Notes under the pieces: generated by a model | Database searches by the model: none | The model's input: only the letters and a program-made list of their open reading frames with translations | Told to the model about the DNA's origin: nothing | Source: Panorpa germanica | Taxonomy: Eukaryota > Arthropoda > Insecta > Mecoptera > Panorpidae | Assembly (NCBI GenBank): GCA_963678705.1 | Contig: OY783203.1 | Span: forward strand, 30,899,505 to 30,963,504 | Reading direction: 5' to 3' | Length of the DNA stretch: 64,000 nucleotides | Shown here: piece by piece, positions 45,936-58,560 of the stretch | Layout of the letters: every line of letters starts with the position of its first letter | Position numbering within the stretch: position 1 is the stretch's first letter | Made by a program: the position numbers and the translations under genes

Positions 45936-46214
45936 AGACGACACAGACGATATATAGACGACACAGTGGGCGAGAGCATTGATGCTTGACGCCGACTGCT
46001 GTGTCTTCGGGTTCGATCCCCGGACCAGATATATATTTTCTGGGTTTGGTTATTATGAACTTATATTGATTATGGTCATACATAATCATACAGTTATTAG
46101 GCAGTGGTGTAGCCCACATATATGAGGCCACGACACGATAAGGAGGTGGTCGGTGATAGGACTCAGCATCGGAAATAGGCCGACGTTAAATAAAAAAAAA
46201 TAAATAAATAAATG
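45936..46214 (+). mobile_element. Full-length tRNA-derived SINE with duplicated head start
   Basis: A box-like AGTGGGCGAGAGC at 45965-45977 and B box GGTTCGATCCC at 46010-46020 are spaced as in a tRNA promoter. The body follows (ATATATATTTTCTGGGTTTG, GTGTAGCCCACATATATGAG, ACTCAGCATCGGAAATAGGC) and the tail is A-rich then (AAAT)n. The first bases AGACGACACAG occur twice, at 45936 and 45956, 20 bp apart. With intact boxes this copy could be transcribed by RNA polymerase III; that is inference. Confidence 0.85.
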
Positions 46215-46980
46215 TAATCTAAAAAAGTTCTGATGTTTTGCTGTGTCTTTTGATATAAATAAAAAATTGCTATTAATTAACTAAAAGGTCCTTCATGACA
46301 AAATTGTGCGCCCACTAAGCTATTGAAATGAACTGAGTGACATTTGCCGTTCGAGAACTTGGATACCGCCGACAGATCGCAGATACGCCCTAGCCAGCTT
46401 ATAGATCTCTATAAGGTCCAAACTCCACAACCATTAAAGTTAACGTATTACCGTTACATTGTTATTAAATAATTAGAAATGACATTAAAAAACTTTTACT
46501 GTTACCCAGGTAAAAAATTCATCGTCTTGCAGTGAAAGGTTCACACTTGCCACAAGCTAATTGCAAGAGCTTCCCCTGTCCTATAGAAATATTTTTGTTA
46601 GCTAACTACTAGCTAATTTAAGTATTACATTGAGATACATTTTTTACCTTTAATAATTTGATGTGTAGCGTTACATAATCTTGCTCAAATAACTTTAATA
46701 ACGTCGGAAAATGTAAATTTATGTCAATAGATAAACTTTGTTACCCTTTATTAACCTAAACCATGTTATGTAACAGTTGAATTATTTTGTGTTAAATAAA
46801 TCTTTAATATACGCAACTACGTTTGAATTTTTAATTTTTGTTCATCTATTTTCAGGCTCATCTCCTATTTGAAGCATGTAAAATTTCCTGTCCGCCCAAC
46901 TATTTTCTATTATACGCAAAAAATCTCTCGATAGAATATTGAAAAAAATTAAGACAGTAAAGACAAATATTTTTTAAACA
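46215..46980. other. No gene seen
   Basis: A less AT-rich patch at 46310-46420 has no recognisable frame or repeat partner. Confidence 0.45.
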
Positions 46981-47167
46981 ACTCGGCGACTCATACTTAA
47001 AACAAGTTGTGGGGTAAAAACTGCCGATATAACTAAACAGCACTGACTCACTTATTTTTCTATAATGTATATAGAAACGAATAAGTTTAAATTCATTATC
47101 GTATTATAGTATTATACCGCTTTTATAACCTCTTTTAAGTATAAGTTGCCGCCGAACTATCGTGATT
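46981..47167. mobile_element. ~200 bp TIR MITE, copy B
   Basis: Same element as 16963-17163. ACTCATACTTAAAACAAGTT near the left and ACCTCTTTTAAGTATAAGTT near the right are inverted, followed by GCCGCCGAACTATCGTGATT. The outermost left ~10 bp has decayed (AACTCGGCGACTC). Same orientation as copy A. Confidence 0.8.
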
Positions 47168-47515
47168 TACTATAGCACTACATCGTTTTGTATTCGAGAT
47201 ATAATAATTTGAAATAACATTTTTTTTAAATTTCAACACGTATGTTGGATATTCGTATGAAGAGGTTTTGCATTTTTGTTCTGACTATACTATACCATGC
47301 TGGAACGTTTGTAATAGGAACACAAGAGTAAGAAAGAGTGTATATACTAGAGACAAATACTCGTTTGCATAATAAGCTATAAATGCTCGGCTAACGTAAA
47401 GGAGATCCTTACATTTGATCATATTGAACGTTATACGAGTATCGCGTTGTATAAAAAGTGTCGCGCTGTATGAATTCATGTTATAGAGGGGTCTACTGTA
47501 TATATAAATTGACAA

Positions 47516-47630
47516 CATATCACATGACGCGATTTACACGAGTTCCTGCACATGATTGCAATCGAGAGGCGTTTTCTAAATGCGTTGTATTTCTCGAATC
47601 GTGTGTAAATCGCGCCATATGAACACGGGG
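47516..47630. mobile_element. Short inverted-repeat element (GCGATTTACAC arms)
   Basis: CACATGACGCGATTTACACG at the left and CGTGTGTAAATCGCGCCATATG at the right form arms of about 25 bp around a 60 bp centre. A small MITE or a fortuitous palindrome; no second copy is seen. Confidence 0.45.
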
Positions 47631-48290
47631 TTACGCTGAGTAAAATAAAAGCTACTCTTTCAACCACCGCTACCACTCCTCCCCCTCGTAAAATTTCTTC
47701 GGACCCCACACATACTTCTATATGCCTTTGTTTTTCTTTATTCGTACATATTTTTTATTTCAATTTTTATCGTTTTACATTTCCAGATCAAGTACGCACT
47801 CAACTCTTCAGAGATCTCTTCATCTTGGGATTTCTTCAATTCGCGTAACGTTCTGAGTATGACAGCTTTCAGAATACCAAGTGGAGTTTGAGAAGAGTCA
47901 ACGTCGACAACCTCGAGAACGTCGTCTCAGCTTTTATAATTCTAAATGTAACTAAGTTTATAAGATTTATTAAATTTAATTATTAAATATAAAATATATT
48001 AAATGTAAATATTTTAACTGAGTATAAGAACATTTTATATAACATTATGTTTATGCAGTAAGTAAAAGATAAAATAAACATAAAAAATTAAGATGTGTAC
48101 TAAAAGTAAGAAGATTTAAGATTATTACTTTATTAAAATAAATTAAGTCAAATTTTTATGTTTAAGTTAATAGTAAATACTTTCTTTTATTGGCGTTTTT
48201 ATTTTTCTTAACGTCGCGTCGACTTATGCCCGATACTAATCCTCTACTAGTTTGAATCGTGACAAAGCTTTATTTACGTGGGCTACGAGG
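47631..48290. other. No gene; possible SINE trace
   Basis: Around 48205-48285, TTCTTAACGTCGCGTCGACT and GCCCGATACTAATCC weakly resemble the inverted SINE tail. The rest is AT-rich and unassigned. Confidence 0.4.
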
Positions 48291-48915
48291 TACGGCTATT
48301 AAATAACGAGACTGACGCTCAGGGTACTATCCCTTAGAGTAAAATTATTGGACATGGAATAAACCGCTTTAGGCGACCCCTGTTGGAATATTATATTCCA
48401 ATGAATTAAAATTCTCGGCGACTCAACATCTGAAGAGAAGGAAGGGTGAAGAGAGTACACTTCAAAATGTTTACACTTCACTCATTTCACCCTTCATTCT
48501 CTTCATTCCTTCAATATACACCCCTCCTCTATCTTCCATTGTTTGAAACAGAGCTGGAAGTATTCTTCTGTCAGCTTCTTGAGACATCTTTCTCACAGCT
48601 TGAACGAACTCAAATCTTGTTCCTTTTAATGCAAATTTGACTTTGGGGAATAGATAAAGTCATAAGGTACCAGGCTAGGCCAATAAGGCGGATGGTCTAA
48701 CCCTGGGACGTTATACTTTGGTAGTTTTCGGCAACATTTTCGCACACACTTTTTGCATGTTAAAATTGTTATGTAAAATTTACCGTACGGATTCTTTATC
48801 AATTCCTACAGTTTCGATGATCGCACGAATACTTAACCGACGGTCGGATCGAATCAGATTACCGATTTTTTCGATATTGTCATGCGTTTCTGCAAGTAAT
48901 TTTCAACCTGGAATA
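48291..48915 (-). pseudogene. mariner relic, transposase fragments on minus strand
   Basis: The left (3') terminus is TA then CGGCTATTAAATAACGAGAC. Reading the minus strand from 48915: NIEKIGNLIRSDRRLSIR, AIIETVGIDKESVR (second HTH of the DNA-binding domain), then a stop, NNFNMQKVCAKMLPK, then a large deletion. Next is LDHPPYWPSLVPYDF, the HPPYSPDLAPYDF motif in which the catalytic Asp position now reads Ser. After another frame change come PKVKFALKGTRFEFVQAVRK and YIEGMKRMKGEM near the C-terminus. The 5' terminus was not found. The element is inactive through deletion, stops and loss of the catalytic residue. Confidence 0.8.
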
Positions 48916-49797
<882 letters not shown>

Positions 49798-49904
49798 CAT
49801 TATATATATTCTGTATGTATGTATATAAAACTTGAAGATAAATGATCTTTTTAGTATGACGCCGACGTCGACGCTAACGTCACGCCGTTGAATACTTCTA
49901 AAGT

Positions 49905-49945
49905 AACGAATAACGGGTAACGGGTAACGAGTAATGAGTAACGAC
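49905..49945. repeat. Short GGTAACG-type tandem
   Basis: AACGGGTAACGGGTAACGAG then TAATGAGTAACG: about five units of roughly 8 bp. Confidence 0.75.
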
Positions 49946-50003
49946 CGTGCACGGACTACGGACAGTAAAATAATGTAGAATAATAGTACTTCGGTAATGC
50001 ACT

Positions 50004-50042
50004 ACGCCAGACCAGACCAGGCCAGGCCAGGCCAGACCAGAC
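50004..50042. repeat. Pentamer minisatellite (CCAGR)n
   Basis: Tandem CCAGA/CCAGG units (GCCAGACCAGACCAGGCCAG and onward), about seven copies. Confidence 0.85.
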
Positions 50043-50525
50043 GTTACAATTTTTTACATCATTACGTGCTACACATTCATTAAAAAAGCATTTGCAAATG
50101 TCACATTTAGTTATTTTTATCAGATAATTTAAATATAATCAATGATCATTAAATCAGTATTTTGTAATCATTTTATTTAACTAACATAATCACGATATCC
50201 GAAGAGATTAACACAAATTTAATTTTAAATACTTGTAGCTTCTATATTTATATATACGTGTGTCTAGTTTGCATAGTGTGAATTGAATAGTGTGGATCTC
50301 ATTATCGATTTATAATTTAATTAATGTGAATGCGAATAAATAAATGAGTTTGTATCAGATTGATATCATTAACGCGATATTCACCACCAAATAATACTAT
50401 TGCTGTGTACTATTATGTTGTTTGTGTATTGTATGGATTAAAAAATAACATTACTAAATCAAAATGAAATAAAATAAATTTATCGAAATTTTATTACTAT
50501 TGTTTTTATTTAATTACTTTTGTAT
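50043..50525. other. AT-rich stretch, no gene seen
   Basis: No frame, repeat or terminal structure recognised before the palindromic MITE. Confidence 0.5.
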
Positions 50526-50912
50526 CACATCACTCAATAAGTTCAAATGCATATGATTTTTAGATAGTATAATCCTTTAAGCGATAGGTGTAGAAATTTC
50601 ATAACATTCTTAGCACTAATTTATGAGTTACAGTAGTTTTAGTTACGCAACTTCTGTAATTTTCCAAATTTTTTATATAGGAAAAACTACCGTTTCATGC
50701 AAATCAATGGCTTGACAAGTCTTGCTTGAATTTTGTATTTTCCCACTTTAAAAAGCACTGCTTTATCAACACACGAAGTTTAGATTTTTTCATTAAAAAG
50801 TAGCGTCACAAAAACCACTGTAATTCGTAAATTAATGGTTGGAATATCATGAAATTTTGACACATATCGTTTAAAGGTTGGTAATACCTAAAAATGATAT
50901 GGATTTGTCTGC
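50526..50912. mobile_element. Palindromic long-TIR MITE (mariner-type)
   Basis: Two arms of about 100-130 bp are inverted. The left contains CACTCAATAAGTTC, CATATGATTTTTAGATAGTA and GAAATTTCATAACATTC; the right contains AAATTTTGACACATATCGTT and TACCTAAAAATGATATGGAT. Outer parts are unequal: the left arm lacks the GGCGCC block and the right arm lacks the outer AACTTATTGAGTGATG end. Related solo arms lie at 5441, 17604 and 27401. Confidence 0.75.
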
Positions 50913-51218
50913 GAGCTTGACTGATTAGCGATGAGGTAGGGGGAAGACAGCAAGCAAACGCAGTACTCGGCTAGAAAGAGACACCGAGGACACTTGGCAG
51001 CTATCTCTCTCTTTGCCTTTATCGCAGTATACAGCCTCTTAAGCCTCATACTTTATTCTTATACCTCTATGGTTGTAAAGGTAATGGAAGGCGTTACACA
51101 CATCATATTAAATATTTTTTGTATGGCTACTCTTACAAGTACGTACACTATTCAGTAACCGCAAGCGATAGGTGTCAAAAACAAAATAAATACCATCGAT
51201 CAACTACTGCATTCACCA

Positions 51219-52154
51219 GGAGCGCTATTCCTGAGTTCAATCGAATCGTAAACTCTTCTTCTTTCCGTAAAACTATTACTATTTAGCTTGCGAATGTACG
51301 ATCGAACAGTAAATTTTAGTGATTTTTATTAGTTATCACTGTTTTAGGCAAGAGTATTTAATACAATTTGTGTTGTTTGTTTTATTTTTCTAGAAATGTC
51401 AAAAAATAAATATTTGTTGAAATTAACCTAATATTTTTCTATTACTATTTATTGCGCTTTATATAAATTTAATAAAAATGACATCTCTAAGAAGTATGGC
51501 TTTAAATAATTTACCTATGCTTGAAGAAACGGAGTTAAATTATATGGGAAATGAAATACAGTTAAGAAAATAAAACATTAGAATCAGAAACTAGACGTAG
51601 CCAAAACACTTAATTAATAGATCTTATTTGTAAAAGAATATACTGTTTATTTATTAATAAAATTAGAAACAGTATACTGTGTTTATTCCTAAATATACTT
51701 ATTAAAATAAGTGCTGTTTTTTTAATCTATCGTAATTTAACAAATATAATCTATTCTAATATTCTATTAATGCATATAATTTCTAAAATTCAATTATTAA
51801 ATGATTAAAAGTTCTATAAAATTAATAAATAGGAGAATATATAAATTATTATGCAAACTCTGTATTCAATATTAAATTTGTACTATACTAAGATAAATGC
51901 TTCTTTTAAAATCCAGAAAAACAGTAGAAATAATAGTTTAACCAGACAATCATATCCAACTTACAAAAAATATTTAAATTAATTTAAATTTCGCGCATTT
52001 TGCTAGTCTATAAAACGTTCTACAAAATATATTCAATCGAATGGAGAATGTTAGTTTCGATCGTATTCAGGAATAGTGTTTAGAATTGTGATCGAATCTT
52101 ACTTCACTCGTTTCGATCGAATCTGTTCGATTGCAAAATTCAGGAATGGGGCCC
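51219..52154. mobile_element. TIR element with ATTCCTGA-TTC..ATCGAA ends
   Basis: The left GGAGCGCTATTCCTGAGTTC followed by AATCGAATCG and the complement of the right, GGGGCCCCATTCCTGAATTT followed by TGCAATCGAACAG, form imperfect termini. GATCGAA words recur inside both ends. A short frame at 51478-51573 (MTSLRSMALNNLPMLEETEL onward) is the only coding hint. Flanking trinucleotides do not match, so the superfamily (possibly Harbinger-like) is uncertain. Confidence 0.5.
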
Positions 52155-53542
52155 CAGATGTGCCAGCTTGTGTTCCCAAAACTAAAATCGCTGCTCCGGG
52201 GTTACCGATTGACTCGATAAAACCATAAAGTAAAAAATGTCATACACTACTGAAGTGGGCGGATTCAAACAGCTGCTGTAAGCTAATTAACAGATCTTAC
52301 TAAAATTTGGTATACATTTTCCCTTTACTTTTTGAATGCACATCGCATATTTACTTCCTTTCCAATTTCATTCTACACAGATTCTATTTCCGATATTCTA
52401 TTGTTATAATACGAGTGGTGTACAGGACTACAGGTCCATTAATGTAATAAATAATTACTAAATATTATATCATTTATAAATGCATATTTTACACAATAAT
52501 AATCGTTGTTAATTAAATGCAAAAATATCAAACAGAACACAATTTATAATTAAATGTGATATCTATTGATTGCAAATATAATGAAATCAATTATTAATAA
52601 TTGGGATACATTTATAAATAAATTGACTTTTAGAATACAAAATAAAAAAAATTGAAACTTGCTTTTAACATCAGATATAAACTTCATTAGATAAATGTGA
52701 AATAATTGTATGTTTGGTGAAGTCAATTATATTTCTCATACCTCAAGTTTTAACATGCAGTTTTAGCACACTTTTAATTCATTTATACCATAAGCACTGG
52801 CACTTATTAAGAAAGAAACCTCAACTTATTTGTAATAACCCTTTAACAGCAAAACACATATTACTTTATTGTTCAACGTATTTATGGGAACAACAAATAT
52901 GCAAATTCTACGGCCGGGTTCACACTTACGTGTTTGGGTTTTAACCATTTGATGCTTGTGTACGAAGACACATGTTTAGGCACAACATTCGTGCTTATTT
53001 GGTAAACATTTGGAATCCGTACCCAACGACAAACATTTTCGGTGTAGTATCGGTAAAATAGAATAGATCAAAGCGCCTAATTATTTGCTTCGGCTATGTT
53101 CGTGATACGTACACACATGCGTTGAAGACTATGACATTAAAACATAACCTACAATGCTAAGCATAAAAATTTATTACCCATAATTAACAATTTTTACCAA
53201 CTATTTATTTTATAGTAAACCAATAACTGTAATAACCTAACTCTTATTTTATTTCAATGAATGTGTGATAAGATTAGACAAATGTTTAGATATTGAATAT
53301 TTGCCATATTTACAAGTGTAGACAGGTGTTTCGGCAAATATTCGTGCACAAATACTTGACCTTAAATATTTGACAAACTGTTCAAATAATCGAACACCAT
53401 CCACCCTATGATACTATGAACAGTTCTTTTTATATATGACTACGATTTATCTACTACAGCAGGTGATATCTCGCATTAATTGTAATATAATTGTGTGCTT
53501 TTGTACATTTGTTTATGTATATGGTTGGTATATTTCTTATAG
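52155..53542. other. No gene; weak inverted ends
   Basis: GGTTCACACTTACGTG at 52918 and ACAAGTGTAGAC at 53311 are loosely inverted and could bound a decayed ~400 bp TIR element; not reliable. The remainder is AT-rich. Confidence 0.35.
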
Positions 53543-53662
53543 TGTCGGGACAAAACTTTATTGTCCCGCCTCTTGAACGAGACGACTAGCGCTCCGCTAC
53601 GACATCAACCGACTGAATGGCGCGCTTTTTAAAAAAGGAAGCTATGCTGCCGCCTGTATAAT
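53543..53662 (+). repeat. Interspersed repeat, copy 2 of 2
   Basis: Second copy of the 3094-3213 repeat in the same orientation. It lacks the short CACC before CTGTAT at its right end. Confidence 0.7.
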
Positions 53663-54239
53663 AGTTGTGTGTTTTTAGTAGATTTGTTTATTTATAATAT
53701 TATCATCTGATGAGTTAAGCAAATACTTAATACTAGAAAATATCTGAAAAATTAGATTGATTTCATGGAACAACCTTCCAACGTCAAGTGAAATTTTTAG
53801 TGTAAAATGGTTTATTTGTTGAATATTAACTAAAGTTTAGTCCCCCATTTACGCATATACGAGTATGTGTATATACTTAGCCATTTTACGCCATATTAAT
53901 ACCCTAGACTTAAGCAAACACATGGGCGTTGTAGAACACACGATCTCAGAAATTGTTAATACCAAATACCAGATTTTCAGTGTTTCTGTAATCCTCTTAT
54001 ATGTAGCTTAGTCTCAGATCGGATACGTAGTTATTATTATTTCTCTCTCGTCAGGGATCTTACGTGAAAATTTGACTATTAACCCCGTAGATTTCACCCT
54101 TACTGGATTCAAGCCAACAGGGTTGAAAATATCTGCTTTATAGTACTAATAATAGAAATCTATGTCATCGCCCTTTTAAGGTGATTGACAGCGCAATACA
54201 TGTTGTCAGTTGGTAGTTGTTACCACTATGTGCGGTTAA

Positions 54240-54556
54240 GTATGGTACACATACGTGCGACATCCAACATTTGTTGTAAGAAGTTGTACAACACGCCCAC
54301 ACTAGTGTCTATTGGGTCTATTTCATTTGTCCATTTAAACTAAATTAATTTACTAAACATTATTTACTAAGCACAACTAAAAACAATGTCAACGCACATG
54401 TTCAAGATCACATTCAAAACCGTAATTTCTTTAAATGTTCCAACTTATGATTGAAACGTTTTTGTTTCATAAATATACTATCTACAATTTTTAAAAATAG
54501 CATAAGTAAGGGTTTTATTAGTCTCGCATGTTTATGTCGCACTAATTCATTCATAC
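54240..54556 (+). mobile_element. GTCGCAC-motif TIR element, copy 1
   Basis: Left part GGTACACATACGTGCGACAT then CCAACATTTGTTGTAAGAAG and TTGTACAACACG; right part CTCGCATGTTTATGTCGCAC. The interior from 54320 aligns in inverted orientation with 62700-62960 (TTTACTAA-CACAACTAAAAA, GATCACATTCAAAAC, TAGCATAAGTAAG-GTTTTATTAGT). Another GTCGCAACAGTCTGTACGG lies just beyond, at 54632-54650, and may be an additional or shifted end. Superfamily unknown. Confidence 0.6.
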
Positions 54557-54659
54557 GTTAAAAGTACGACACATTTAGTACACTCATGTCTAAATAATGT
54601 CAACTTATGAATGCAAATATATAAATTTTGAATGTCGCAACAGTCTGTACGGTACATTA

Positions 54660-55643
54660 GCGATTAAGGGGAGACAAAGATATCATACTGCAATAAATAC
54701 ACTATGCGATGAATATATCCTCAAATAATAATAATTAATAACGTAATCCTTTGTTTCAAACTTGATTAAATCTACTCGATTTTATTTCAAATAAATTATT
54801 TTTTCTTAATTGTTCGTTATACAAAACTCCTTTCTCATTCATTGGCAGTGGATAATCAAACAAAAGAAACAAAAACAAACAAAACCATTTTAACACAAAA
54901 GTGTTTAATTTTAAATAAATGGAGTCTTCGTTCAAAATAAAACAAACAAAGAAACTTTGGTTCAAGTATTTAGTTTGTTGATATTCATTTTACAACAAAC
55001 ACAAATAATGAAATATTTACTAAAGAAATATATTTTATTTTTGTTAGATTTAAAAACATTTTAAAGAAATTATTAGCTACATTTTCAAATCGCTTAATGA
55101 ATTCATGTAAAATGATATTTTATTTAATTATACAATAAGTTCTCTTATTATGCGAGTTTATACAATGCGAATTTCTATAATGCGCGGGAAATATTGTGGC
55201 GACTTTTTTTGTAGAATGCGAATCTCTGCGACAGCGTACTATCAAATCCCATATCTTAAATATAAAGAAGACCAAGCACGTTATGTACGGAGTTGTATGT
55301 CACCCAGAAAGTTGGTATACCTAACACCTAGTTTGTTGAGATACGTAACTAATAGAGGGAGGTATTAGCGGTACTTACTCATTCTATTTTTTAACCCACA
55401 CCTATTCTTATTTCCAAACCTGACATAATTCTACTTTCGTGCTATGAACAGACTTCCAAATGCATAACTCTAAGTTTATATTATTAATTCATAATTCTAA
55501 ATTTATATTCTGAATTCTCATTCTAAATAAAATAAAATACAAATAATAGAAACATACCAAACTGAAATTCTTTGATGAAGAAAGAATCTAAGGTTGCTCA
55601 AATTGCCTTTGTTAAAACAGGATCCATAACAGCAAGAACGAAC
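54660..55643. other. AT-rich stretch, no gene seen
   Basis: An AAAC/AAAAC-rich patch at 54858-54960 gives an accidental minus-strand frame. A TATGCGA/AATGCGA motif recurs at 55149-55220 (TTATGCGAG, ACAATGCGAA, TAATGCGCG, GAATGCGAA), four loose occurrences. Confidence 0.4.
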
Positions 55644-55976
55644 TAAGGATGGCGATCTACGGAAACCTTTAATCGATTTTATTTTTATTAAATTTGTAAA
55701 AGAAATACAAGCTTTTCTTAAAATTAAAGAATAAGTGAAGAGTGATTTTTGATTAATCAATAAAATCATGTACGTTATTTATTATAGAATAAAATAAATA
55801 TAATTCCCAATATTTCATGTCTAAGCTTACAATAAATAATGTAATGCATTCTTAAAAAAAAGAATCGAATCTCGATTTTTGAGTGTTTGAGATCGATTCA
55901 CGGGATTGATCCATTATTTAAAATCGATTTTTTCGACTCAAAAAATCGATTCTTCGATCTCAGATCGCCATCCCTA
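55644..55976. mobile_element. hAT-like MITE with 8 bp target duplication
   Basis: The left end TAAGGATGGCGATCT and the right end AGATCGCCATCCCTA are inverted. Flanks GAACGAAC (55636-55643) and GTACGAAC (55977-55984) agree at 7 of 8 positions. The interior is dominated by AATCGATTTT and TCGAATC words near the right end. At 333 bp it is non-autonomous. Confidence 0.75.
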
Positions 55977-56523
55977 GTACGAACTACTAGTAGTGTATTG
56001 ATAAACCTGAATGTAGACACTCTCATGATGAAGTGTGCTAATGCGAAATATTTCCAATGCACTCTACTCAAAAAGTCGGTTGTCGGATGAAACTTATCTC
56101 TTTGTAATTATTTCAAGTAAACTACTTTAATTAGCTTATAGGAAGCTAGGAAGTGTAACACTTGCACTCTAAGACAAGTTCTATATGAGGCGTCTATATG
56201 CAAAGGGTAAAGTAAGTGTAAGTGACAAAAGTAAAATTCTTCAGAAAACGAGTTTAAAGTTAAGTTCGGTAGATTTTAGAATTCACGCTATCTATAATAT
56301 AGTAAAATCTGTATAAGTTTTCGCTTATATATCTGTGTCACTGAATAGTTTAATACTTCTTCCATCGTTTGCGTCGGTTATTTCAAATTTTCAAAATTTG
56401 TCACTTACATCACATTGCTTCTAGATGCGTCATATGGCAATTAAGAAATGAACCTAGGAATTAGCTTGCAAGTGTGAAACTGCACATGGGATTTTGTAAT
56501 TTTGGTTTGATATACTTATAACC

Positions 56524-56696
56524 AGAGATGTGTACAAATAATTTTCAAAAGTATTTAAATACGAAATAGACCAGGCTCCCAGAAGAGTTTCTTTTGCGAA
56601 CAGTTTACGGTCTTCATATTTTGCAAAGAAACTCGTCTGGGAGCCTGGTCTATTTTGTATTTAAACACTTTTGAAAACTATTTGTGCATATCTCTG
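56524..56696. mobile_element. hAT-like foldback MITE with 8 bp target duplication
   Basis: Almost entirely palindromic: arms of about 75 bp around a ~20 bp centre. The left CAGAGATGTGTACAAATAAT, then AGACCAGGCTCCCAGA-GAGT, is mirrored on the right, ending CATATCTCTG. Flanks CTTATAAC (56516-56523) and CTTATTAC (56697-56704) match at 7 of 8. The transcript would form a long hairpin, a potential small-RNA source (inference). Confidence 0.85.
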
Positions 56697-56704
56697 CTTA
56701 TTAC

Positions 56705-57353
56705 ATTGATTCATCAACCAATTGCTAAACCAATTGTGTAATATATTATTACTACAGTAAATCCTAAATCCAAATTTGTCCTGATGTTCATGAAACTATG
56801 GTATAATACGCTAACAGAAGCTAACATAGGTTCCAATCGCTTTCTATTTGTTCTATTGGTTTTATTCACAATCAAAATTTGAACTTTCCCTCAGGGCACT
56901 CTGTGTACATATACGAGTACATTACAATCCCCGTATATTTGCATGTGTTGAATGCCAATATTATTCCAATCATTGATGCTAGAAGTGCCTCTGAACGCGA
57001 GCTAATTCAATTGGATTTCCATTCCTATTAACTATGACTACGTTCCAAACGATATGCAAGCCTGAAATTGGCTAGGACTGAAACAGAAACAGAGAAAGAG
57101 ATAGAGATAGAGATAGTAGAGTGGCAAATAGCGGATGGCGCACACTATCAGGTTATGTGCGCGGAGATAGGGGTTAGGGGTTGATGTCAACATCTATTTC
57201 AGAATCTTCTAATTTCGTGTGGGGGGCTGGTGTTGGCACAATGGAACATTTTCATCTAGAAGTTCAAAGGGGAGAACACGCTAGGGAGTAGGGAGAGCAA
57301 AGGTACGCAAGGGAGTCACGTTCTAATTTTTTATTTTAGTGCATGTACTCGCA

Positions 57354-57355
<2 letters not shown>
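56705..57355. other. No gene; short GATAGA repeat
   Basis: AGAGATAGAGATAGAGATAG at 57097-57116 is a small tandem. The surrounding DNA is somewhat less AT-rich but has no recognised frame. Confidence 0.45.
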
Positions 57356-57415
<60 letters not shown>

Positions 57416-57423
57416 GTGTGTGA
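57356..57423. repeat. (TA)n-(TG)n compound microsatellite
   Basis: About 27 TA units followed by a short TG run. Confidence 0.95.
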
Positions 57424-57644
57424 GTAGGCGCGGTTTTCTTAGGTGTGGCTGACGAATGCAATTTAATTTCTAAATGAATAATGAGAGAAGATTGAAGGGA
57501 GAGAGAATGAAGAAGGGAAAATTGCTACATGATCCTAGTAAATGGATCTGGGAAGTCCCATTCATAAATTTTTCAACACTTAGACAAAAATAACTACCAT
57601 TTAGGGCAGAGTCTGCGAGTTTGTTATACTATATACATATACGA

Positions 57645-57645
<1 letters not shown>

Positions 57646-57676
<31 letters not shown>
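57646..57676. repeat. (TA)n microsatellite
   Basis: About 15 TA units, directly following a TACGAGTA motif at 57641. Confidence 0.95.
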
Positions 57677-57679
<3 letters not shown>

Positions 57680-57733
57680 TCATAGCAAATCTAGTGGAAT
57701 CAATCACAAAAATTATACAATTTGCACATATTA

Positions 57734-57866
57734 GAATTTTCAAAAAATTGATTTTTGTTTTTTTTTTATATTTCGAAAGTGTAGCCTTTTAAAAATATAC
57801 TGTTAAATTTGTGTAAGGATATTGCCAATAGTTTCGTTGCTACAGCCGTTTTAGCATATATCAGTT
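57734..57866 (+). repeat. Interspersed repeat, copy 2 of the 7605 repeat
   Basis: TTTTCAAAAAATTGATTTTT, ATATTTCGAAAGTGTAGCC, AATATACTGTTAAATTT, GTAAGGATATTGCCAATAG and CTACAGCCGTTTTAGCATAT match 7625-7765. The G-rich terminal part is missing here. Confidence 0.7.
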
Positions 57867-58379
57867 GCCATATAGTCATGCCATACTTAAAACTTTAACG
57901 TCATTTATTACTACTTATTTCGGCATGGTGTTGTAGAAAAAATATTCAACCAAATCGTCTGAAATTTTAATATTAATAATAGCTATCGTTGGAACTATAA
58001 TCATTTTTTTTATTTTAACTATATAACTTTAAGTTTATATTTTTTATTACTATAATCATTTTTAAATTAGTAAGAAAAATTGGTTAAAATCTGGGTTACT
58101 TTGCAAACTTAAGAATCTTTACAAAATTTAAGAAATATTCCAGCAAGTGTCATACCATTTTGGAATCCAATGTTACTTGCCAAACTCGCATAGTACTTTT
58201 TTTTTCAGTACTATCACTCAAAGTTGACGAAGAATTTATCTTGAATATTTGGTTAGGAAAGAAGTGTCAATATCTTCTAAGCTGGAGCAATTGGCTTTAC
58301 ATTACGTTTACGTTTTAGAAACATTATTCAGGATCACATAACAAAAATTTTTTTTTAAAAAAGGTTAAGATTTGTATCA

Positions 58380-58560
58380 ACAGGAGTGAAAAGTCTGTCA
58401 AAGGGTGCAGATTTTCTCGATTCTTTTTTAAATGCCCATAATTTTTAAAATATTCAACTTAGGATTTTTTAAATATTTTTCTGATAACTGTTATGACTTG
58501 GCCTATGACCCACTTCCGGCTTGACGTCGATTTCTGGGACACCCTGTATAGAAGAGCCAA
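58380..58560 (-). repeat. Repeat with TACAGGGTGTCCCAG end
   Basis: The complement starts TACAGGGTGTCCCAGAAATC and continues GACGTCAAGCCGG. The CAGGGTGTCCCA word is widespread in insect interspersed repeats; no second copy or partner terminus occurs in the window, so the class and extent are uncertain. Confidence 0.4.

Noticed and set aside
45957-46030. Functional tRNA gene
   Set aside because: A and B boxes are present but the acceptor stem and cloverleaf are not, and the sequence is the head of a repeated SINE.
54236-54670. GCGGTTAAG / GCGATTAAG as a 9 bp target duplication of the GTCGCAC element
   Set aside because: The two words are not directly adjacent to matching termini, so they cannot be a clean duplication.
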